Shown: positions 1 to 9,687, numbered from the stretch's first letter. The stretch is DNA of 64,000 bases from Lysobacteraceae bacterium (GCA_016789405.1 JAEUPQ010000011.1:220226-284225), one strand, 5' to 3'. A program made the numbers and translations. Notes: generated by a model from the sequence alone, not told the origin.

Positions 1-1407
1 CGCCGGATCCTGACCAAAGATGACCATCTTGAGATTGCGTTCGAGGTGCTGCAGCACGTCCTTGTCGGAGGCACTGACCTGCTTGGCGGGGATCCGCGCC
101 ATCTTGGCGACGATCAGCTCCACTTCCTCGACGTCGATGCGCTGCTTGCGGTTCTCGGGCAGCAACAGCTGCTGGCGCGCGCCTGCCTCGTCGATCACGT
201 CGATGGCCTTGTCGGGCAGCAGGCGGTCGTTGATGTGCTTCACCGACAGGTCCACGGCCGCCTGGATGGCGTCGTCGTTGTAGGTGACGTTGTGGTGCGC
301 CTCGTACTTGGTGCGCAGACCACGGAGGATCTCGACCGCCTCGCTGATTGTCGGCTCGACCACGTCGATCTTCTGGAAGCGACGCGCCAGGGCGCGATCC
401 TTCTCGAAGATGCCGCGATATTCCTGGAACGTCGTCGAACCGATGCAGCGCAACTCACCCGAAGCCAGCGCGGGCTTGATCAGGTTGCTGGCGTCCATCG
501 TGCCGCCGCTGGCCGAGCCGGCGCCGATGATCGTATGGATCTCGTCGATGAACAGCACGGCCTGCGGGATCTTCTTCAGCGCGCCCAGGACCGACTTCAG
601 GCGCTTCTCGAAATCGCCGCGATACTTGGTGCCGGCCACCAGCGCCCCGAGATCGAGCGAATAGATCGTGGCGCCGCCCAACACGTCGGGCACTTCGCCG
701 TCGACGATGCGGCGGGCCAGGCCTTCGGCGATCGCGGTCTTGCCGACGCCGGCTTCGCCGACGTACAGCGGATTGTTCTTGCGGCGGCGGCACAGGACCT
801 GGATGGTGCGCTCGATTTCGTCCGCGCGACCGACCAGCGGGTCGATGCGGCCTTCGCGCGCCATCTGGTTGAGATTGGTCGTGAATTCCGACAGCGGATC
901 GTTGCGGCCTTCGCCCCCTTCGCCTTCGCCGGTCTGCTCGGACTGGTCCGGGTTCTGGGCTTCGCTGGCGTCGCCGGCCTTGGTGATGCCATGCGAAAGG
1001 AAATTGACGACGTCCAGCCGGGTGATGCCCTGCTGGTTGAGGTAGTAGACCGCGTAGGAGTCCTTTTCGCCAAAGATCGCAACCAGCACGTTGGCGCCGG
1101 TCACTTCGCTCTTGCCGCTGGACTGCACGTGGTAGACGGCGCGCTGCAGCACGCGCTGGAAGCCCAGCGTCGCCTGCGTGTCGCGGGTGTCGTCCTCGGC
1201 GAGGGTTGCCACCGAGGTCGATATCGCATGCTCCAGGTCGCCGCGCAGGCGCTGGAAGTCGGCGCCGCAGGCCTTGAGCACGGTCTCGGCGGAGGGATTG
1301 TCGATCAGGGCGAGAAGCAGGTGCTCGACCGTCATGTACTCATGACGCGCTTCGCGAGCGTGCTTGTAGCACTGTCCGATCGCGTATTCGAGGTCTTTGC
1401 TGAACAT
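1..1407 (-). CDS. clpA: ATP-dependent Clp protease ATP-binding subunit ClpA (partial, N-terminal 469 residues)
   Basis: AAA+ unfoldase that feeds substrates to the ClpP peptidase in the cytoplasm. The reading frame is open from the ATG at 1407 through to base 1, giving 469 codons, so roughly the last third of the protein (second ATPase domain) lies outside the window. Visible parts are the N-terminal repeat domain that docks ClpS (about residues 1-145), an acidic Glu/Gly-rich linker (about 150-170), and the first AAA domain with Walker A GEAGVGKT at 217-224 and a Walker B LFIDEIH. The clpS gene sits just upstream on the same strand, separated by 259 bases, the classic clpS-clpA order. Identification is firm; only the C-terminus is unseen. 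Confidence 0.97.
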   Translation of the reverse strand, partial: MFSKDLEYAIGQCYKHAREARHEYMTVEHLLLALIDNPSAETVLKACGADFQRLRGDLEHAISTSVATLAEDDTRDTQATLGFQRVLQRAVYHVQSSGKSEVTGANVLVAIFGEKDSYAVYYLNQQGITRLDVVNFLSHGITKAGDASEAQNPDQSEQTGEGEGGEGRNDPLSEFTTNLNQMAREGRIDPLVGRADEIERTIQVLCRRRKNNPLYVGEAGVGKTAIAEGLARRIVDGEVPDVLGGATIYSLDLGALVAGTKYRGDFEKRLKSVLGALKKIPQAVLFIDEIHTIIGAGSASGGTMDASNLIKPALASGELRCIGSTTFQEYRGIFEKDRALARRFQKIDVVEPTISEAVEILRGLRTKYEAHHNVTYNDDAIQAAVDLSVKHINDRLLPDKAIDVIDEAGARQQLLLPENRKQRIDVEEVELIVAKMARIPAKQVSASDKDVLQHLERNLKMVIFGQDPA

Positions 1408-1666
1408 CGTCGCTGCCCTCCGATTGGGGTTGCCGTTCGGGACCAAGTGTGCCGTGCGTGGGCACATCGCGTCCCGGTGATCGCAGGATGGGTACGTGCA
1501 TCCTGCAGCGGAATACCGAAGATCTGGAACACTGCATCGCAAGTGCCGACTGCCTTCGAACCCCTTACGTCACCTCCGGGGATCAAGATGCACTCGCTGC
1601 GGGCATCGATGCAAGTTCCGCGCCATGTTCCGCAGGCGCCGCGGTCGCGGAGATCTGGGGACGGTC

Positions 1667-1993
1667 TCAGGTCTTTTCCATGGTGCACAGCAGCGGGTGC
1701 TGGTTCAGCCGCGCGAATTCGTTCACCTGCGCGACCTTGGACTCGGCGATTTCACGGGTGAACACGCCACAGACGCCCCTGCCACGGGTGTGGACGTGAA
1801 GCATGACCTGGGTGGCCTTCTCGAGGTTCATCGTGAAGAAGCGCATGAGGACTTCGACCACGAAGTCCATCGGCGTGTAATCGTCGTTCAGCAGCAGGAC
1901 GGAATACAGCGGGGGACGGGCAAGCTCGGGCTTGCTGGTCTCGACGGCAATGCCGTGGTCGTGATCGCGTTCGTGGTCGTGCTGGCCGGTCAT
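1667..1993 (-). CDS. clpS: ATP-dependent Clp protease adaptor protein ClpS
   Basis: Adaptor that binds the ClpA N-domain and delivers N-degron substrates to ClpAP. The 108-residue product has a His/Asp-rich flexible N-terminal tail (about residues 1-27), then the compact ClpS fold with the family signature [14 protein letters not shown] near 33-46 and [11 protein letters not shown] near 66-76, which line the N-degron pocket and ClpA contact face. The open frame extends upstream to 2131, but the ATG at 1993 gives the normal family length and begins right before the characteristic tail. It is followed by clpA on the same strand. Confidence 0.96.
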   Translation of the reverse strand: MTGQHDHERDHDHGIAVETSKPELARPPLYSVLLLNDDYTPMDFVVEVLMRFFTMNLEKATQVMLHVHTRGRGVCGVFTREIAESKVAQVNEFARLNQHPLLCTMEKT

Positions 1994-2206
1994 CCCGTCA
2001 TTATAACGGGCGTCGCCCGGCAGGCATCGCCTGGAACCTGTCCACAGGTCGGCATGCCGCCAGGCTTCGGGGACATGCGCGTCGGCACCCGATGCTCCGT
2101 CAACCACCGCCCGCGCCATGCGCCCGGGCATGGACGCGATTGCGGCCTCGCATCACAATGCAGCATCGCGCCGACCAACCCGGTCGCGCCACAAGGGGAA
2201 CCCTCC

Positions 2207-2686
2207 ATGACGAAGCCCGTTTGCGCCTTCATTGCTTCCCTGCTGCTCGCCAGCACCGCCTTGCCGACCGCACACGCGTCCGATGCATCGGTCAAGACCC
2301 GGCTCGAAGCACGAGGCATCAAGTACGAGATCGACGGCGACGGCGACTACAAGGTCACCTACAACTATTCGAAGGAAGGCCGCACCCAGCTGGTCTTCGT
2401 CAGCGGCGGGACCGAGAGCGTCAGCGGCTTCCAGGTCCGCGAGGTCTTCTCGCCGGCCGCGCGCGTGCAGAAAGACGGCATCAACGGCGCCAAGGCGCTG
2501 GAACTGATGGCCGAGAGCCGCAAGAACAAGCTGGGCAGCTGGGAACTGGCCGGCGACATCCTCTATTTCGTCATCAAGGTGCCGGACAACATGGACGCCG
2601 CGCAGCTCGAGTCGGCCATGGACATCGCCGCGCAGACCGCCGACGACATGGAACTGGAAATCAGTGGCGACCGGGACGACCTGTAA
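2207..2686 (+). CDS. Secreted hypothetical protein
   Basis: A 159-residue protein of unknown function. Residues 1-24 form a signal peptide (basic start, hydrophobic core, cleavage plausible after AHA). The mature part has a KVTYNYSKEGRTQLVFVSG stretch and a mixed alpha/beta appearance with many charged residues, reminiscent of small periplasmic sensory or chaperone-like domains, but no family was recognised with certainty. The ATG at 2207 is preceded by a purine-rich AGGGGAA about 8 bases upstream; in-frame codons further upstream overlap the divergent clpS promoter region and were not used. The nudJ start follows 12 bases after the stop, so it may be cotranscribed with nudJ-mnmA-hflD. Confidence 0.8.
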   Translation: MTKPVCAFIASLLLASTALPTAHASDASVKTRLEARGIKYEIDGDGDYKVTYNYSKEGRTQLVFVSGGTESVSGFQVREVFSPAARVQKDGINGAKALELMAESRKNKLGSWELAGDILYFVIKVPDNMDAAQLESAMDIAAQTADDMELEISGDRDDL

Positions 2687-2698
2687 GGCAGGCGCCCA

Positions 2699-3163
2699 GT
2701 GACCTATCGCGAGGGCCGCTTCTGGCAGCCGGACGTCACCGTGGCCACCGTGGTGGTCGCTGACGGCCGGTTGCTCTGCGTGGAAGAGCGCGTCAACGGC
2801 CGACTGGTGATCAACCAGCCGGCCGGCCATCTCGAACCCGACGAAAGCCTGGCCGATGCGGCGCTGCGCGAGACCCGCGAGGAAACCGGCTGGGACGTGC
2901 GTCTGACAGCCTTCCTCGGGGCTTATCAGTGGAAGGCCGAGGAAACCGGCAGGCACTACCTGCGTTTCGCCTTTGCTGCCGAACCCGAGCGCCACGACCC
3001 GTCGCGGACGCTGGACGAAGGCATCGTGCAGGCGCTGTGGCTGACCCCCGACGAACTGCTGGCACGGCGCGACCAGCACCGCAGTCCGCTGGTCTGGCAG
3101 GTCGTCTCCGACCATCTCGCGGGACAGCGCACGCCCCTGTCGGTGCTGCAGCACCTGGCATGA
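2699..3163 (+). CDS. nudJ: Nudix hydrolase, NudJ-type phosphatase
   Basis: Nudix hydrolase expected to hydrolyse nucleoside tri- and diphosphates and, in E. coli NudJ, thiamine-pyrimidine pyrophosphate. The 154-residue protein contains a complete Nudix box (Gly-x5-Glu-x7-Arg-Glu-x2-Glu-Glu-x-Gly) starting at GHLEPDE and ending REETGWD, so the metal-binding glutamates are present. The start is a GTG at 2699; no ATG gives the N-terminus seen in the family. Gene order nudJ-mnmA-hflD matches the E. coli ymfB-mnmA-hflD neighbourhood, which supports the name. The next gene begins 24 bases after its stop. Confidence 0.9.
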   Translation: MTYREGRFWQPDVTVATVVVADGRLLCVEERVNGRLVINQPAGHLEPDESLADAALRETREETGWDVRLTAFLGAYQWKAEETGRHYLRFAFAAEPERHDPSRTLDEGIVQALWLTPDELLARRDQHRSPLVWQVVSDHLAGQRTPLSVLQHLA

Positions 3164-3187
3164 GCCACGCGGCATGAATCCACTGGC

Positions 3188-4363
3188 ATGAGTGCGCCCC
3201 GCATCATCGTCGGCATGTCGGGCGGCGTCGACTCCTCGGTCGCCGCCCTGCTGCTGCGCGACCAGGCATTGGCCGATCCGTCGAGATCGGTCGCTGGCCT
3301 GTTCATGCGCAACTGGGCCGACGACGGCAGCGGCGACTGCCGCGCGGAAGACGACCGCCGGGATGCCGTGGCCGTCTGCGGTCGGCTCGGCCTGCCGATC
3401 CACTTCCGCGATTTCTCGGGCGAGTACTGGGCCGGGGTGTTCGAGCATTTCCTCGCCGAATACGCGGCCGGACGCACGCCGAACCCGGACGTGCTGTGCA
3501 ACCGCGAGATCAAGTTCAAGCATTTCCTCGATGCGGCGCATGCACTCGGCGCCGAGTTCATCGCCACCGGCCATTACGCCCGCGTTCGCCAGCGCGACGG
3601 CGAGTGGCAGTTGCTCCGCGCGGTCGACCGGAGCAAGGACCAGAGCTATTTCCTGCATCAGTTGGGACAGCACCAGCTCTCGTCGACGCTGTTTCCACTG
3701 GGCGACCTGATCAAGACCGACGTGCGCCGCATGGCAGCGGAAGCAGGATTGCCGACCGCCGCGAAGAAGGATTCCACCGGCATCTGCTTCATCGGCGAGC
3801 GCGACTTCCGCGACTTCCTGTCGCAGTACCTGCCGGCGAAGCCCGGGCCGATGCTCACGCCGGACGGCCACCGCGTCGGCGAACATCCGGGCGTGTTCTA
3901 TTTCACCCTCGGCCAGCGCGAGGGATTGCACATCGGCGGCGTGAAGGGCTTCGCTGCCGCCCCCTGGTTCGTGGTCGGCAAGCGCGTGGGCGACAACACG
4001 CTGATCGTCGACCAGGGCACCGATTCGCCCTACCTGTTCTCGAACCGGCTGTGGACCGAATCGGCGCACTGGATCGCAGGCGCACCGCCCGCGGCCCGAT
4101 TCACCTGCACCGCGCAGACCCGCTACCGCCAGCAGGACGAAACCTGCGAGGTCGTGGTCGAAGCCGATGGCACGGTGTCGGTGACGTTCGAGCGGCCGCA
4201 GCGTGCCGTGACGCCCGGGCAATCGCTGGTGCTGTACCGGGACGAGGTCTGTCTCGGCGGCGCCGTGATCGCCGCGACCGATGCCCCACTCGAAGCCGCC
4301 GATCGCACTCCCCGCTCCCCTGATTTCCGCCCCCCAGTGTCCACGGAGTTCACCCGCACATGA
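3188..4363 (+). CDS. mnmA: tRNA-specific 2-thiouridylase MnmA
   Basis: Catalyses 2-thiolation of the wobble uridine (s2U34) of tRNA Lys, Glu and Gln using a persulfide relayed from IscS/Tus proteins. The 391-residue product begins with the ATP-pyrophosphatase P-loop [11 protein letters not shown], has the catalytic cysteine segments [12 protein letters not shown] (nucleophile) and [11 protein letters not shown] (second cysteine), and the C-terminal barrel. Length is normal for the family (E. coli 368) with a modest C-terminal tail. The gene's last four bases overlap the hflD start (ATGA), indicating translational coupling. Confidence 0.97.
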   Translation: MSAPRIIVGMSGGVDSSVAALLLRDQALADPSRSVAGLFMRNWADDGSGDCRAEDDRRDAVAVCGRLGLPIHFRDFSGEYWAGVFEHFLAEYAAGRTPNPDVLCNREIKFKHFLDAAHALGAEFIATGHYARVRQRDGEWQLLRAVDRSKDQSYFLHQLGQHQLSSTLFPLGDLIKTDVRRMAAEAGLPTAAKKDSTGICFIGERDFRDFLSQYLPAKPGPMLTPDGHRVGEHPGVFYFTLGQREGLHIGGVKGFAAAPWFVVGKRVGDNTLIVDQGTDSPYLFSNRLWTESAHWIAGAPPAARFTCTAQTRYRQQDETCEVVVEADGTVSVTFERPQRAVTPGQSLVLYRDEVCLGGAVIAATDAPLEAADRTPRSPDFRPPVSTEFTRT

Positions 4364-4962
4364 TGCGCCCCCGCGTCCTCGCCCTCGCCGGCATGGTCCA
4401 GTCGCTCAAGCTGGTCCGCCAGATCGCCGAGACCGGCCACGCCGACAGCAGCAGCCAGCGCATCGTGCTCGACAGCGTGTTCCGCATCGATGCCGACTCG
4501 GTCGATGCCGTCTACGGCGGTCGCGGCCAGCTTCGCCACGGGCTCTTGACGATGCGCGATCATCTGGTCGATCGCAGCGGCGACGAAATGCTGCCCAAGC
4601 TCGGCATGTCGATCCTGCAACTCGAACGACGCTTCGTCGGCGACGACGACATGGCCGAGCAGGTCGTCAGCGGCATCCGCGCGCTCGAAGCCGCTGCACA
4701 GCGGCAGGGCAGCATCCATCCCGAAGTCATCGGTCGCCTCGGCCAACTCTACGCCGACACCATCAGCCACCTGCGTCCGAAGGTCATCGTGCAGGGCAAT
4801 CCGCACTACCTGCAGCAGCCGCAGGTCGTCGCGGAGATCCGCGCCCTCCTCCTCGCCGCCCTGCGCTCAGCCGTGCTCTGGCGCCAGGTCGGCGGCAGCT
4901 ACTGGGATTTCGCCCTTCGTCGTCGCGCGATGATGCAGGTGGTGGAGGAAGAGCTGGGATGA
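4360..4962 (+). CDS. hflD: High frequency lysogenization protein HflD
   Basis: Peripheral inner-membrane protein, all-helical, named in E. coli for sequestering the phage lambda CII activator; its native host role is poorly known. The 200-residue product starts [14 protein letters not shown] and shows the family's long helices ([31 protein letters not shown]). It overlaps mnmA by four bases. The final 59 bases (4904-4962) recur in diverged form at 5712-5773, behind an inserted ATPase gene, so the present 3' end may have been exchanged during an insertion event. Confidence 0.93.
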   Translation: MMRPRVLALAGMVQSLKLVRQIAETGHADSSSQRIVLDSVFRIDADSVDAVYGGRGQLRHGLLTMRDHLVDRSGDEMLPKLGMSILQLERRFVGDDDMAEQVVSGIRALEAAAQRQGSIHPEVIGRLGQLYADTISHLRPKVIVQGNPHYLQQPQVVAEIRALLLAALRSAVLWRQVGGSYWDFALRRRAMMQVVEEELG

Positions 4963-4980
4963 GCGGCAGGAGAGCCAGAG

Positions 4981-5711
4981 ATGCGCGCGATCGATGCCGA
5001 ACACTACCTGCTTGAAGTCGCGCTCAAGCGCGACCGCGTTCCCGGTTTCGATCGATACCCGTATTCGCTGCCAGCAATCCGCCAGCTCGGAACGCTGGAA
5101 CTCCATCCCAAGGTCACATTCATCGTTGGCAAAACGGCAGCGGCAAGTCGACGCTGCTCGAAGCCATCGCAGTCGCCTGGGGATTCAATCCCGAAGGCGG
5201 CACCCGCAATTTCAATTTCGAGACACGCGCCTCGCATTCGCAACTGCATCAGGCACTGAGGCTCGTTCGGGGGATTCCCCGGGCAAAGGATGGCTTTTTC
5301 CTCCGTGCCGAGAGCTTCTTCAATGTTGCGAGCAACATCGACGAACTCGGTGTCGTCGCCGGATACGGCGGCAGATCACTGCACGAGCAATCCCACGGCG
5401 AGTCGTTCCTGACCCTCATGATCGAACGCTTCCGCGGAAACGGGTTCTACGTGCTGGACGAACCGGAAGCGGCGCTCTCCCCGCAGCGGCAGCTGTCTGC
5501 GATCACGCGGATCCACGAACTGCTGGGCATGCGCTCGCAGTTCGTGATCGCCACCCACTCGCCGATCCTGATGGCGTACCCGGATGCCTGGATCTACCAG
5601 GTCGGTCCGGACGGAGTGCAGCGCGTCGACTATCGCGACACCGAACACTACCGGGTCGCCAAGGCCTTCCTGCAGAATCCCGATGCGTTCCTTCGCGAGT
5701 TGATGGCCTGA
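4981..5711 (+). pseudogene. AAA/ABC-type ATPase, frameshifted
   Basis: Remnant of a small P-loop ATPase of the ABC/AAA_21 type, often encoded alone in accessory DNA. The first frame starts at ATG 4981 and reads through LHPKVTFIVG; just after base 5130 the expected Walker A (GENGSGKST) is broken because one base appears to be missing (GGC-AAAAC where GGCGAAAAC would restore the frame). In the next frame the protein continues to 5711 with the signature region, Walker B FYVLDEPEAALSP and the H-loop VIATHSP. The whole reading would be about 243 residues, typical of the family. Either a genuine inactivating deletion or a sequencing error. It sits between hflD and a second hflD-like 3' end, so it is probably inserted DNA. 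Confidence 0.8.
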
Positions 5712-5773
5712 GGGACTTCGTGTTCCGCCACCGCACGATGATGCGGGTGGCGCAGGAGGATACGTTGGGGTGA
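5712..5773 (+). repeat. Degenerate second copy of the hflD 3' end
   Basis: This 62-base segment aligns with the last 59 bases of hflD (4904-4962). By eye about three quarters of the first 46 positions match, then one codon is inserted before the shared Leu-Gly-stop. Read in frame it would end FRHRTMMRVAQEDTLG, against [15 protein letters not shown] in HflD. It starts directly at the ATPase stop codon, so the ATPase gene is flanked by two versions of the same gene end. The divergence argues against a fresh tandem duplication and for an older insertion that brought its own hflD tail. Confidence 0.75.
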
Positions 5774-5791
5774 GGCTGATTCTCAGCGCGA

Positions 5792-6196
5792 TCACTCATC
5801 TTGTTCAAGTCGCGCCTCGGTGCGCGCCAGTCGCCATTTGAACCAACGCATCAGCGCAAAAGCGAGCACGAGGGTCAGCGGCATCGGATAGACAAGAAGG
5901 GCCAAAGCGCGCGCCCAATCCGACATCTCGGGCGAGTACAGTGCGCGCGGCGAGGCAATGCCAAAATTGAGCGCGAAGAACGCGACAAAATGACAAGCGC
6001 AGATAACAGTCGCTCGAAAGAACCATCGCCGCGACCGTATCGGCGATGAAAGGCCATCGAGTGTGCGCTTCAGATCTTTCGCGACAAGCTCTCGATAATG
6101 ACGCGAGCCGGGCAGATTCCCCTGGTTGCGCGGCAGCAGGACTACCCAGGAAATCAATCCCGCGATGAAGATCACGTAGAACACGAGATTGGACAT
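5792..6196 (-). CDS. Hypothetical inner-membrane protein
   Basis: A 134-residue protein with three predicted membrane segments: about residues 4-21 (LVFYVIFIAGLISWVVLL), 62-80 (a Cys/His-containing ATVICACHFVAFFALNFG segment) and 95-116 (ALALLVYPMPLTLVLAFAL), with basic loops and a charged C-terminal tail ending RLEQDE. No family was recognised. Its composition is somewhat less GC-rich than the neighbours, and it lies convergent to the broken ATPase gene, so it may belong to the same accessory insertion. The start at 6196 is the only ATG giving the first membrane segment. Confidence 0.65.
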   Translation of the reverse strand: MSNLVFYVIFIAGLISWVVLLPRNQGNLPGSRHYRELVAKDLKRTLDGLSSPIRSRRWFFRATVICACHFVAFFALNFGIASPRALYSPEMSDWARALALLVYPMPLTLVLAFALMRWFKWRLARTEARLEQDE

Positions 6197-6223
6197 GATG
6201 TCATTTTCCCGTTCCTGACACAG

Positions 6224-6246
6224 AAACCCGGCTTTCGCCGGGCTTT
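6224..6246 (-). terminator. Hairpin downstream of acnB
   Basis: A perfect 6-bp stem CCCGGC/GCCGGG (6227-6232 with 6237-6242) with a TTTC loop, flanked by A and T residues on both sides, so it could act in either direction. It separates acnB, which reads leftward, from the small membrane-protein gene further left. The T-run is short. Confidence 0.5.
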
Positions 6247-6255
6247 ATTGTTCTT

Positions 6256-6320
6256 GTAGAGCGGAGCATGCTCCGCTCGATGCCTTTCGAGCGCGATGAG
6301 CGGAGCAAGCTCCGCTCTAC
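6256..6320. repeat. REP-like palindromic element
   Basis: Two copies of GAGCGGAGC.GCTCCGCTC, each itself a hairpin (6258-6278 and 6299-6319), are arranged as an inverted pair bounded by GTAGAG and CTCTAC, with a 20-base spacer. This is the form of an intergenic repetitive extragenic palindrome (REP/BIME). It lies in the 3' untranslated region of acnB. No RAYT transposase is visible in the window. Confidence 0.6.
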
Positions 6321-6329
6321 GTCGCGGCA

Positions 6330-8933
6330 TCAGGCGGTGACGGTATCCGCCACGTCCTTGTAGTCCGCGATCTGGTCGAAGTTCATGTAGCGGTAGATCT
6401 CGGCGCCCTTCTCGTTGATCACGCCGATGTCCGCCATGTACTCCTCCTTGGTCGGGATGCGACCGAGGCGCGAGCAGATCGCGGCCAGCTCGGCGGAGCC
6501 GAGGTAGACGTTGGAGTTCTTGCCCAGGCGATTCGGGAAGTTGCGGGTCGACGTCGAGAACACGGTCGCGCCCTCGCGGACCTGGGCCTGGTTGCCCATG
6601 CACAGCGAGCAGCCCGGCATTTCCATGCGCGCGCCTGCGGTGCCGAAGGTGCCGTAATGGCCTTCCTTGGTCAGCTCCGAGGCATCCATCTTGGTCGGTG
6701 GCGCCACCCACAGGCGCGTCGGGATGTCGCGCTTGCCTTCCAGCAGCTTCGCGGCGGCACGGAAGTGGCCGATGTTGGTCATGCACGAACCGATGAACAC
6801 TTCGTCGATCACCGCGCCGGACACGTCCGACAGCGTCTTCACGTCGTCCGGATCGTTCGGGCAGGCGACGATCGGCTCATGCACGTCGGCCAGGTCGATC
6901 TCGATGACGGCCGCGTATTCGGCGTCGGCATCGGGTTCGAGCAACTGCGGGTTGGCCAGCCACTGTTCCATCTTCTGGATGCGGCGACCGATCGAACGCG
7001 GGTCGGCATAACCCTCGGCGATCATCCACTTCAGCAGCGTGATGTTGCTGTTGAGATATTCGATGATCGGCGCTTTGTCCAGGCGCACGGTGCAGCCGGC
7101 GGCCGAGCGCTCGGCCGAGGCGTCGGACAGTTCGAACGCCTGTTCGACCTTCAGGTTCGGCAGGCCTTCGATTTCGAGGATGCGGCCGGAGAAGATGTTC
7201 TTCTTGCCCTGCTTGGCGACGGTCAGCAGGCCCTGCTTGATCGCATACAGCGGGATCGCGTTGACGAGGTCGCGCAGGGTCACGCCCGGCTGCATCTCGC
7301 CCTTGAAGCGGACCAGCACCGATTCCGGCATGTCCAGCGGCATCACGCCGGTCGCAGCGGCGAAGGCGACCAGCCCGGAACCGGCCGGGAACGAGATGCC
7401 CACCGGGAAGCGGGTGTGCGAGTCGCCGCCTGTGCCGACGGTGTCGGGCAGCAGCATGCGGTTGAGCCAGCTGTGGATCACGCCATCGCCCGGACGGAGC
7501 GAGATGCCGCCGCGGGTGGAGATGAACTCCGGCAGCGTGTGGTGGGTCTTCACGTCGACCGGCTTGGGATAGGCCGCGGTGTGGCAGAACGACTGCATGA
7601 CCAGGTCGGCGGAGAAGCCGAGGCAGGCGAGGTCCTTCAGCTCGTCGCGGGTCATCGGGCCGGTGGTGTCCTGCGAGCCGACCGAGGTCATCTTCGGTTC
7701 GCAGTAGGCGCCCGGGCGGATGCCCTGGCCTTCGGGCAGGCCGCAGGCGCGACCGACCATTTTCTGCGCCAGCGAGAAGCCCTTTCCGCTGTCGGCAGGC
7801 TGCTGCGGCAGGCGGAACAGGGCCGAAACCGGCAGGCCGAGCGACTCGCGCGCCTTCGCGGTGAGGCCGCGACCGACGATCAGCGGAATGCGGCCACCGG
7901 CGCGCACTTCATCGAGCAGCACGTCGGACTTGAGCGCGCTTTCGGCGATCTGGCGGCCGTCCTTGAACGCGGTGACCTTGCCGCTGGCATGGTCGATCTT
8001 CAGCTCGACCACATCGCCCATGTTCATGTCGGCAACGTCGATTTCCAGGGGCAGCGCGCCAGCGTCTTCCATCGTGTTGTAGAAGATCGGCGCGATCTTC
8101 GAACCCAGGCACACGCCGCCGAAGCGCTTGTTCGGAATGAACGGGATGTCTTCGCCGGTCCACCACAGCACGGAGTTGGTCGCGGACTTGCGGCTGGAAC
8201 CTGTGCCGACCACGTCGCCGACGTAGGCGACCAGATGGCCCTTGTCCTTCAGGTCGAGGATCTGCTGGATCGGGCCGCGCTTGCCGTCTTCCTCAGGCAC
8301 GAACGGCGCGCCCTCGCGCTTGTTCTTGAGCATGGCGAGCGCGTGCATCGGGATGTCCGGGCGTGTGGTCGCATCGGGCGCCGGCGACAGGTCGTCGGTG
8401 TTGGTCTCGCCGGGCACCTTGAACACGGTGATCGTCAGCGAGGACGGCACTTCCGGCTTGCTGGTGAACCATTCGGCGTCGGCCCAGCTCTGCAGCACGG
8501 CCTTGGCATTGGCGTTGCCGGCCCTGGCCTTCTCTTCCACGTCATGGAAAGCGTCGAACATCAGCAGGGTGTGCTTCAGCGCTTCGGCCGCGATGGTGCC
8601 GACGACGGCGTCGTCGAGCAGTTCGACCAGCGGGTGGATGTTGTAGCCGCCGAGCATGGTGCCGAGCAGTTCGGTCGCACGCTCGCGGCTGATCAGCGCA
8701 CAGGATTCGGTGCCGAACGCCACGGCGGCCAGGTACGAGGCCTTGACCTTCGCGGCATCGTCGACGCCGGCCGGCACGCGATTGGTGATGAGATCGACGA
8801 GGACGCTTTCCTCACCGGCCGGCGGCGCCTTCAGCAGCTCGATGACCTCGGCGGTCTGCTGCGCGGTGAGCGGCAGCGGCGGGATGCCGAGCGCGGCGCG
8901 TTCGGCGACATGTTGGCGATAGGCTGCGAGCAT
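6330..8933 (-). CDS. acnB: Aconitate hydratase B
   Basis: Bifunctional aconitase / 2-methylisocitrate dehydratase of the TCA cycle. The 867-residue length matches AcnB (865 in E. coli). It opens with the HEAT-like AcnB N-domain ([18 protein letters not shown]), then the swivel domain, and carries the [4Fe-4S] cysteines in GSCMTNIGH and GCSLCMGNQ near the C-terminus, as well as the substrate loop [11 protein letters not shown]. It is transcribed leftward, alone, with the vapC/abrB pair upstream on the same strand. Confidence 0.97.
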   Translation of the reverse strand: MLAAYRQHVAERAALGIPPLPLTAQQTAEVIELLKAPPAGEESVLVDLITNRVPAGVDDAAKVKASYLAAVAFGTESCALISRERATELLGTMLGGYNIHPLVELLDDAVVGTIAAEALKHTLLMFDAFHDVEEKARAGNANAKAVLQSWADAEWFTSKPEVPSSLTITVFKVPGETNTDDLSPAPDATTRPDIPMHALAMLKNKREGAPFVPEEDGKRGPIQQILDLKDKGHLVAYVGDVVGTGSSRKSATNSVLWWTGEDIPFIPNKRFGGVCLGSKIAPIFYNTMEDAGALPLEIDVADMNMGDVVELKIDHASGKVTAFKDGRQIAESALKSDVLLDEVRAGGRIPLIVGRGLTAKARESLGLPVSALFRLPQQPADSGKGFSLAQKMVGRACGLPEGQGIRPGAYCEPKMTSVGSQDTTGPMTRDELKDLACLGFSADLVMQSFCHTAAYPKPVDVKTHHTLPEFISTRGGISLRPGDGVIHSWLNRMLLPDTVGTGGDSHTRFPVGISFPAGSGLVAFAAATGVMPLDMPESVLVRFKGEMQPGVTLRDLVNAIPLYAIKQGLLTVAKQGKKNIFSGRILEIEGLPNLKVEQAFELSDASAERSAAGCTVRLDKAPIIEYLNSNITLLKWMIAEGYADPRSIGRRIQKMEQWLANPQLLEPDADAEYAAVIEIDLADVHEPIVACPNDPDDVKTLSDVSGAVIDEVFIGSCMTNIGHFRAAAKLLEGKRDIPTRLWVAPPTKMDASELTKEGHYGTFGTAGARMEMPGCSLCMGNQAQVREGATVFSTSTRNFPNRLGKNSNVYLGSAELAAICSRLGRIPTKEEYMADIGVINEKGAEIYRYMNFDQIADYKDVADTVTA

Positions 8934-9008
8934 TCTGAAGACTCCTGGTGGCGGCTTGCTGCGAAATTCGGCGGCTTGCGGTGAAGTATTGGTGGACTGC
9001 GTCGGGAT

Positions 9009-9410
9009 TCAAACTGTCGGAACGATCAGCTTGAGACCCTTGAAGTATTCGCGGAAGAAACGGTCGTCGCGGGTGATCAGGCCGTTGCACTGGAGCAGCG
9101 CGTGGGCACCGATCAGGAAATCGGGCGCGGCACGAAGCCCGCCGCCTGCACGCTGTCGGTGCCTGCGCTGCATCTCGCCGGCACGCAGGGCCGACTTGGC
9201 TTCCAGCGGACTGAAGCGGATGCTCATCTCCTCGAGCACCGCCATCGCCTCGGCACCGTCGCGCAACGCACCGCAGATCTCGGCCAGAGCCACGTCGCAG
9301 ACCACCACGGGCCCGGCACTGAGGCATTGGCGCAGGCAGGCTTCGGCGGCGTCCGCGTGCGGGCCGTCGGCCAGCAGGTCGATCAGCACAGGGCTGTCAA
9401 TCGCGATCAT
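9009..9410 (-). CDS. vapC: PIN-domain toxin, VapC family
   Basis: Putative ribonuclease toxin. The 133-residue protein begins MIAIDSPVLIDLL, giving the first conserved acidic residue (Asp5) of the PIN active site; further acidic positions follow in ALAEICGAL and in LITRDDRFF near the end, and PDFLIGAHAL supplies the third. The open frame extends to 9539, but that extension overlaps the antitoxin gene; ATG 9410 fits the family and sits 7 bases beyond the antitoxin stop. The antitoxin gene lies immediately upstream on the same strand. Confidence 0.85.
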   Translation of the reverse strand: MIAIDSPVLIDLLADGPHADAAEACLRQCLSAGPVVVCDVALAEICGALRDGAEAMAVLEEMSIRFSPLEAKSALRAGEMQRRHRQRAGGGLRAAPDFLIGAHALLQCNGLITRDDRFFREYFKGLKLIVPTV

Positions 9411-9417
9411 GTTGCGA

Positions 9418-9687
9418 TCATCCCTCGCCAGCCCCCTCGGCCCCGCCCTCGCCTTCCTCGCCGGCAGCGCGACCGCGCACGGCCTGCATCGCCTCATCGG
9501 TCGATGCGAAGCCGTCGAGCTTGAAGCGGCCGCGCGCACGGGAAATGGCGTCGTCGACGCTCTTGCGCAGGATGATCCGGCTGCCTTCCAGTTCGACCTT
9601 CAACACGCTGCCCTTGGTGAGGCCCAGGGCATCGCGGACGGCCTTCGGCAGGGTGATCTGGCCGCGCTCGGCTACGGTGGCTTCCAT
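9418..9687 (-). CDS. vapB: AbrB/MazE-family antitoxin (VapB-type)
   Basis: Swapped-hairpin (SpoVT-AbrB) DNA-binding antitoxin, 89 residues. The N-terminal half has the AbrB pattern AERGQITLPKAVRDALGL followed by KGSVLKVELEGSRIIL, and the middle part is expected to wrap the toxin. The last 18 or so residues are an unusual Gly/Glu-rich tail (GEEGEGGAEGAGEG). Pairs normally autoregulate their operon. The module lies between acnB and acnA, which are neighbours without it in related genomes as far as I know. Confidence 0.85.
   Translation of the reverse strand: MEATVAERGQITLPKAVRDALGLTKGSVLKVELEGSRIILRKSVDDAISRARGRFKLDGFASTDEAMQAVRGRAAGEEGEGGAEGAGEG

Noticed and set aside
46..1761. 571-residue open frame on the plus strand
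   Set aside because: It is the antisense shadow of clpA, whose full domain set reads on the minus strand; long empty frames on the opposite strand are common at high GC.
2153..4222. 689-residue open frame opposite nudJ and mnmA
   Set aside because: Shadow of genes with complete motifs on the plus strand; the translation is Arg/Ala/His-rich and has no domain.
5712..5773. Reading the long frame 4994-5773 as a gene
   Set aside because: It mixes the shifted frame of the ATPase with the hflD-like tail; the real reading changes frame at the broken Walker A.
6657..8984. 775-residue open frame opposite acnB
   Set aside because: Shadow of acnB, which has all cluster cysteines in the other strand.
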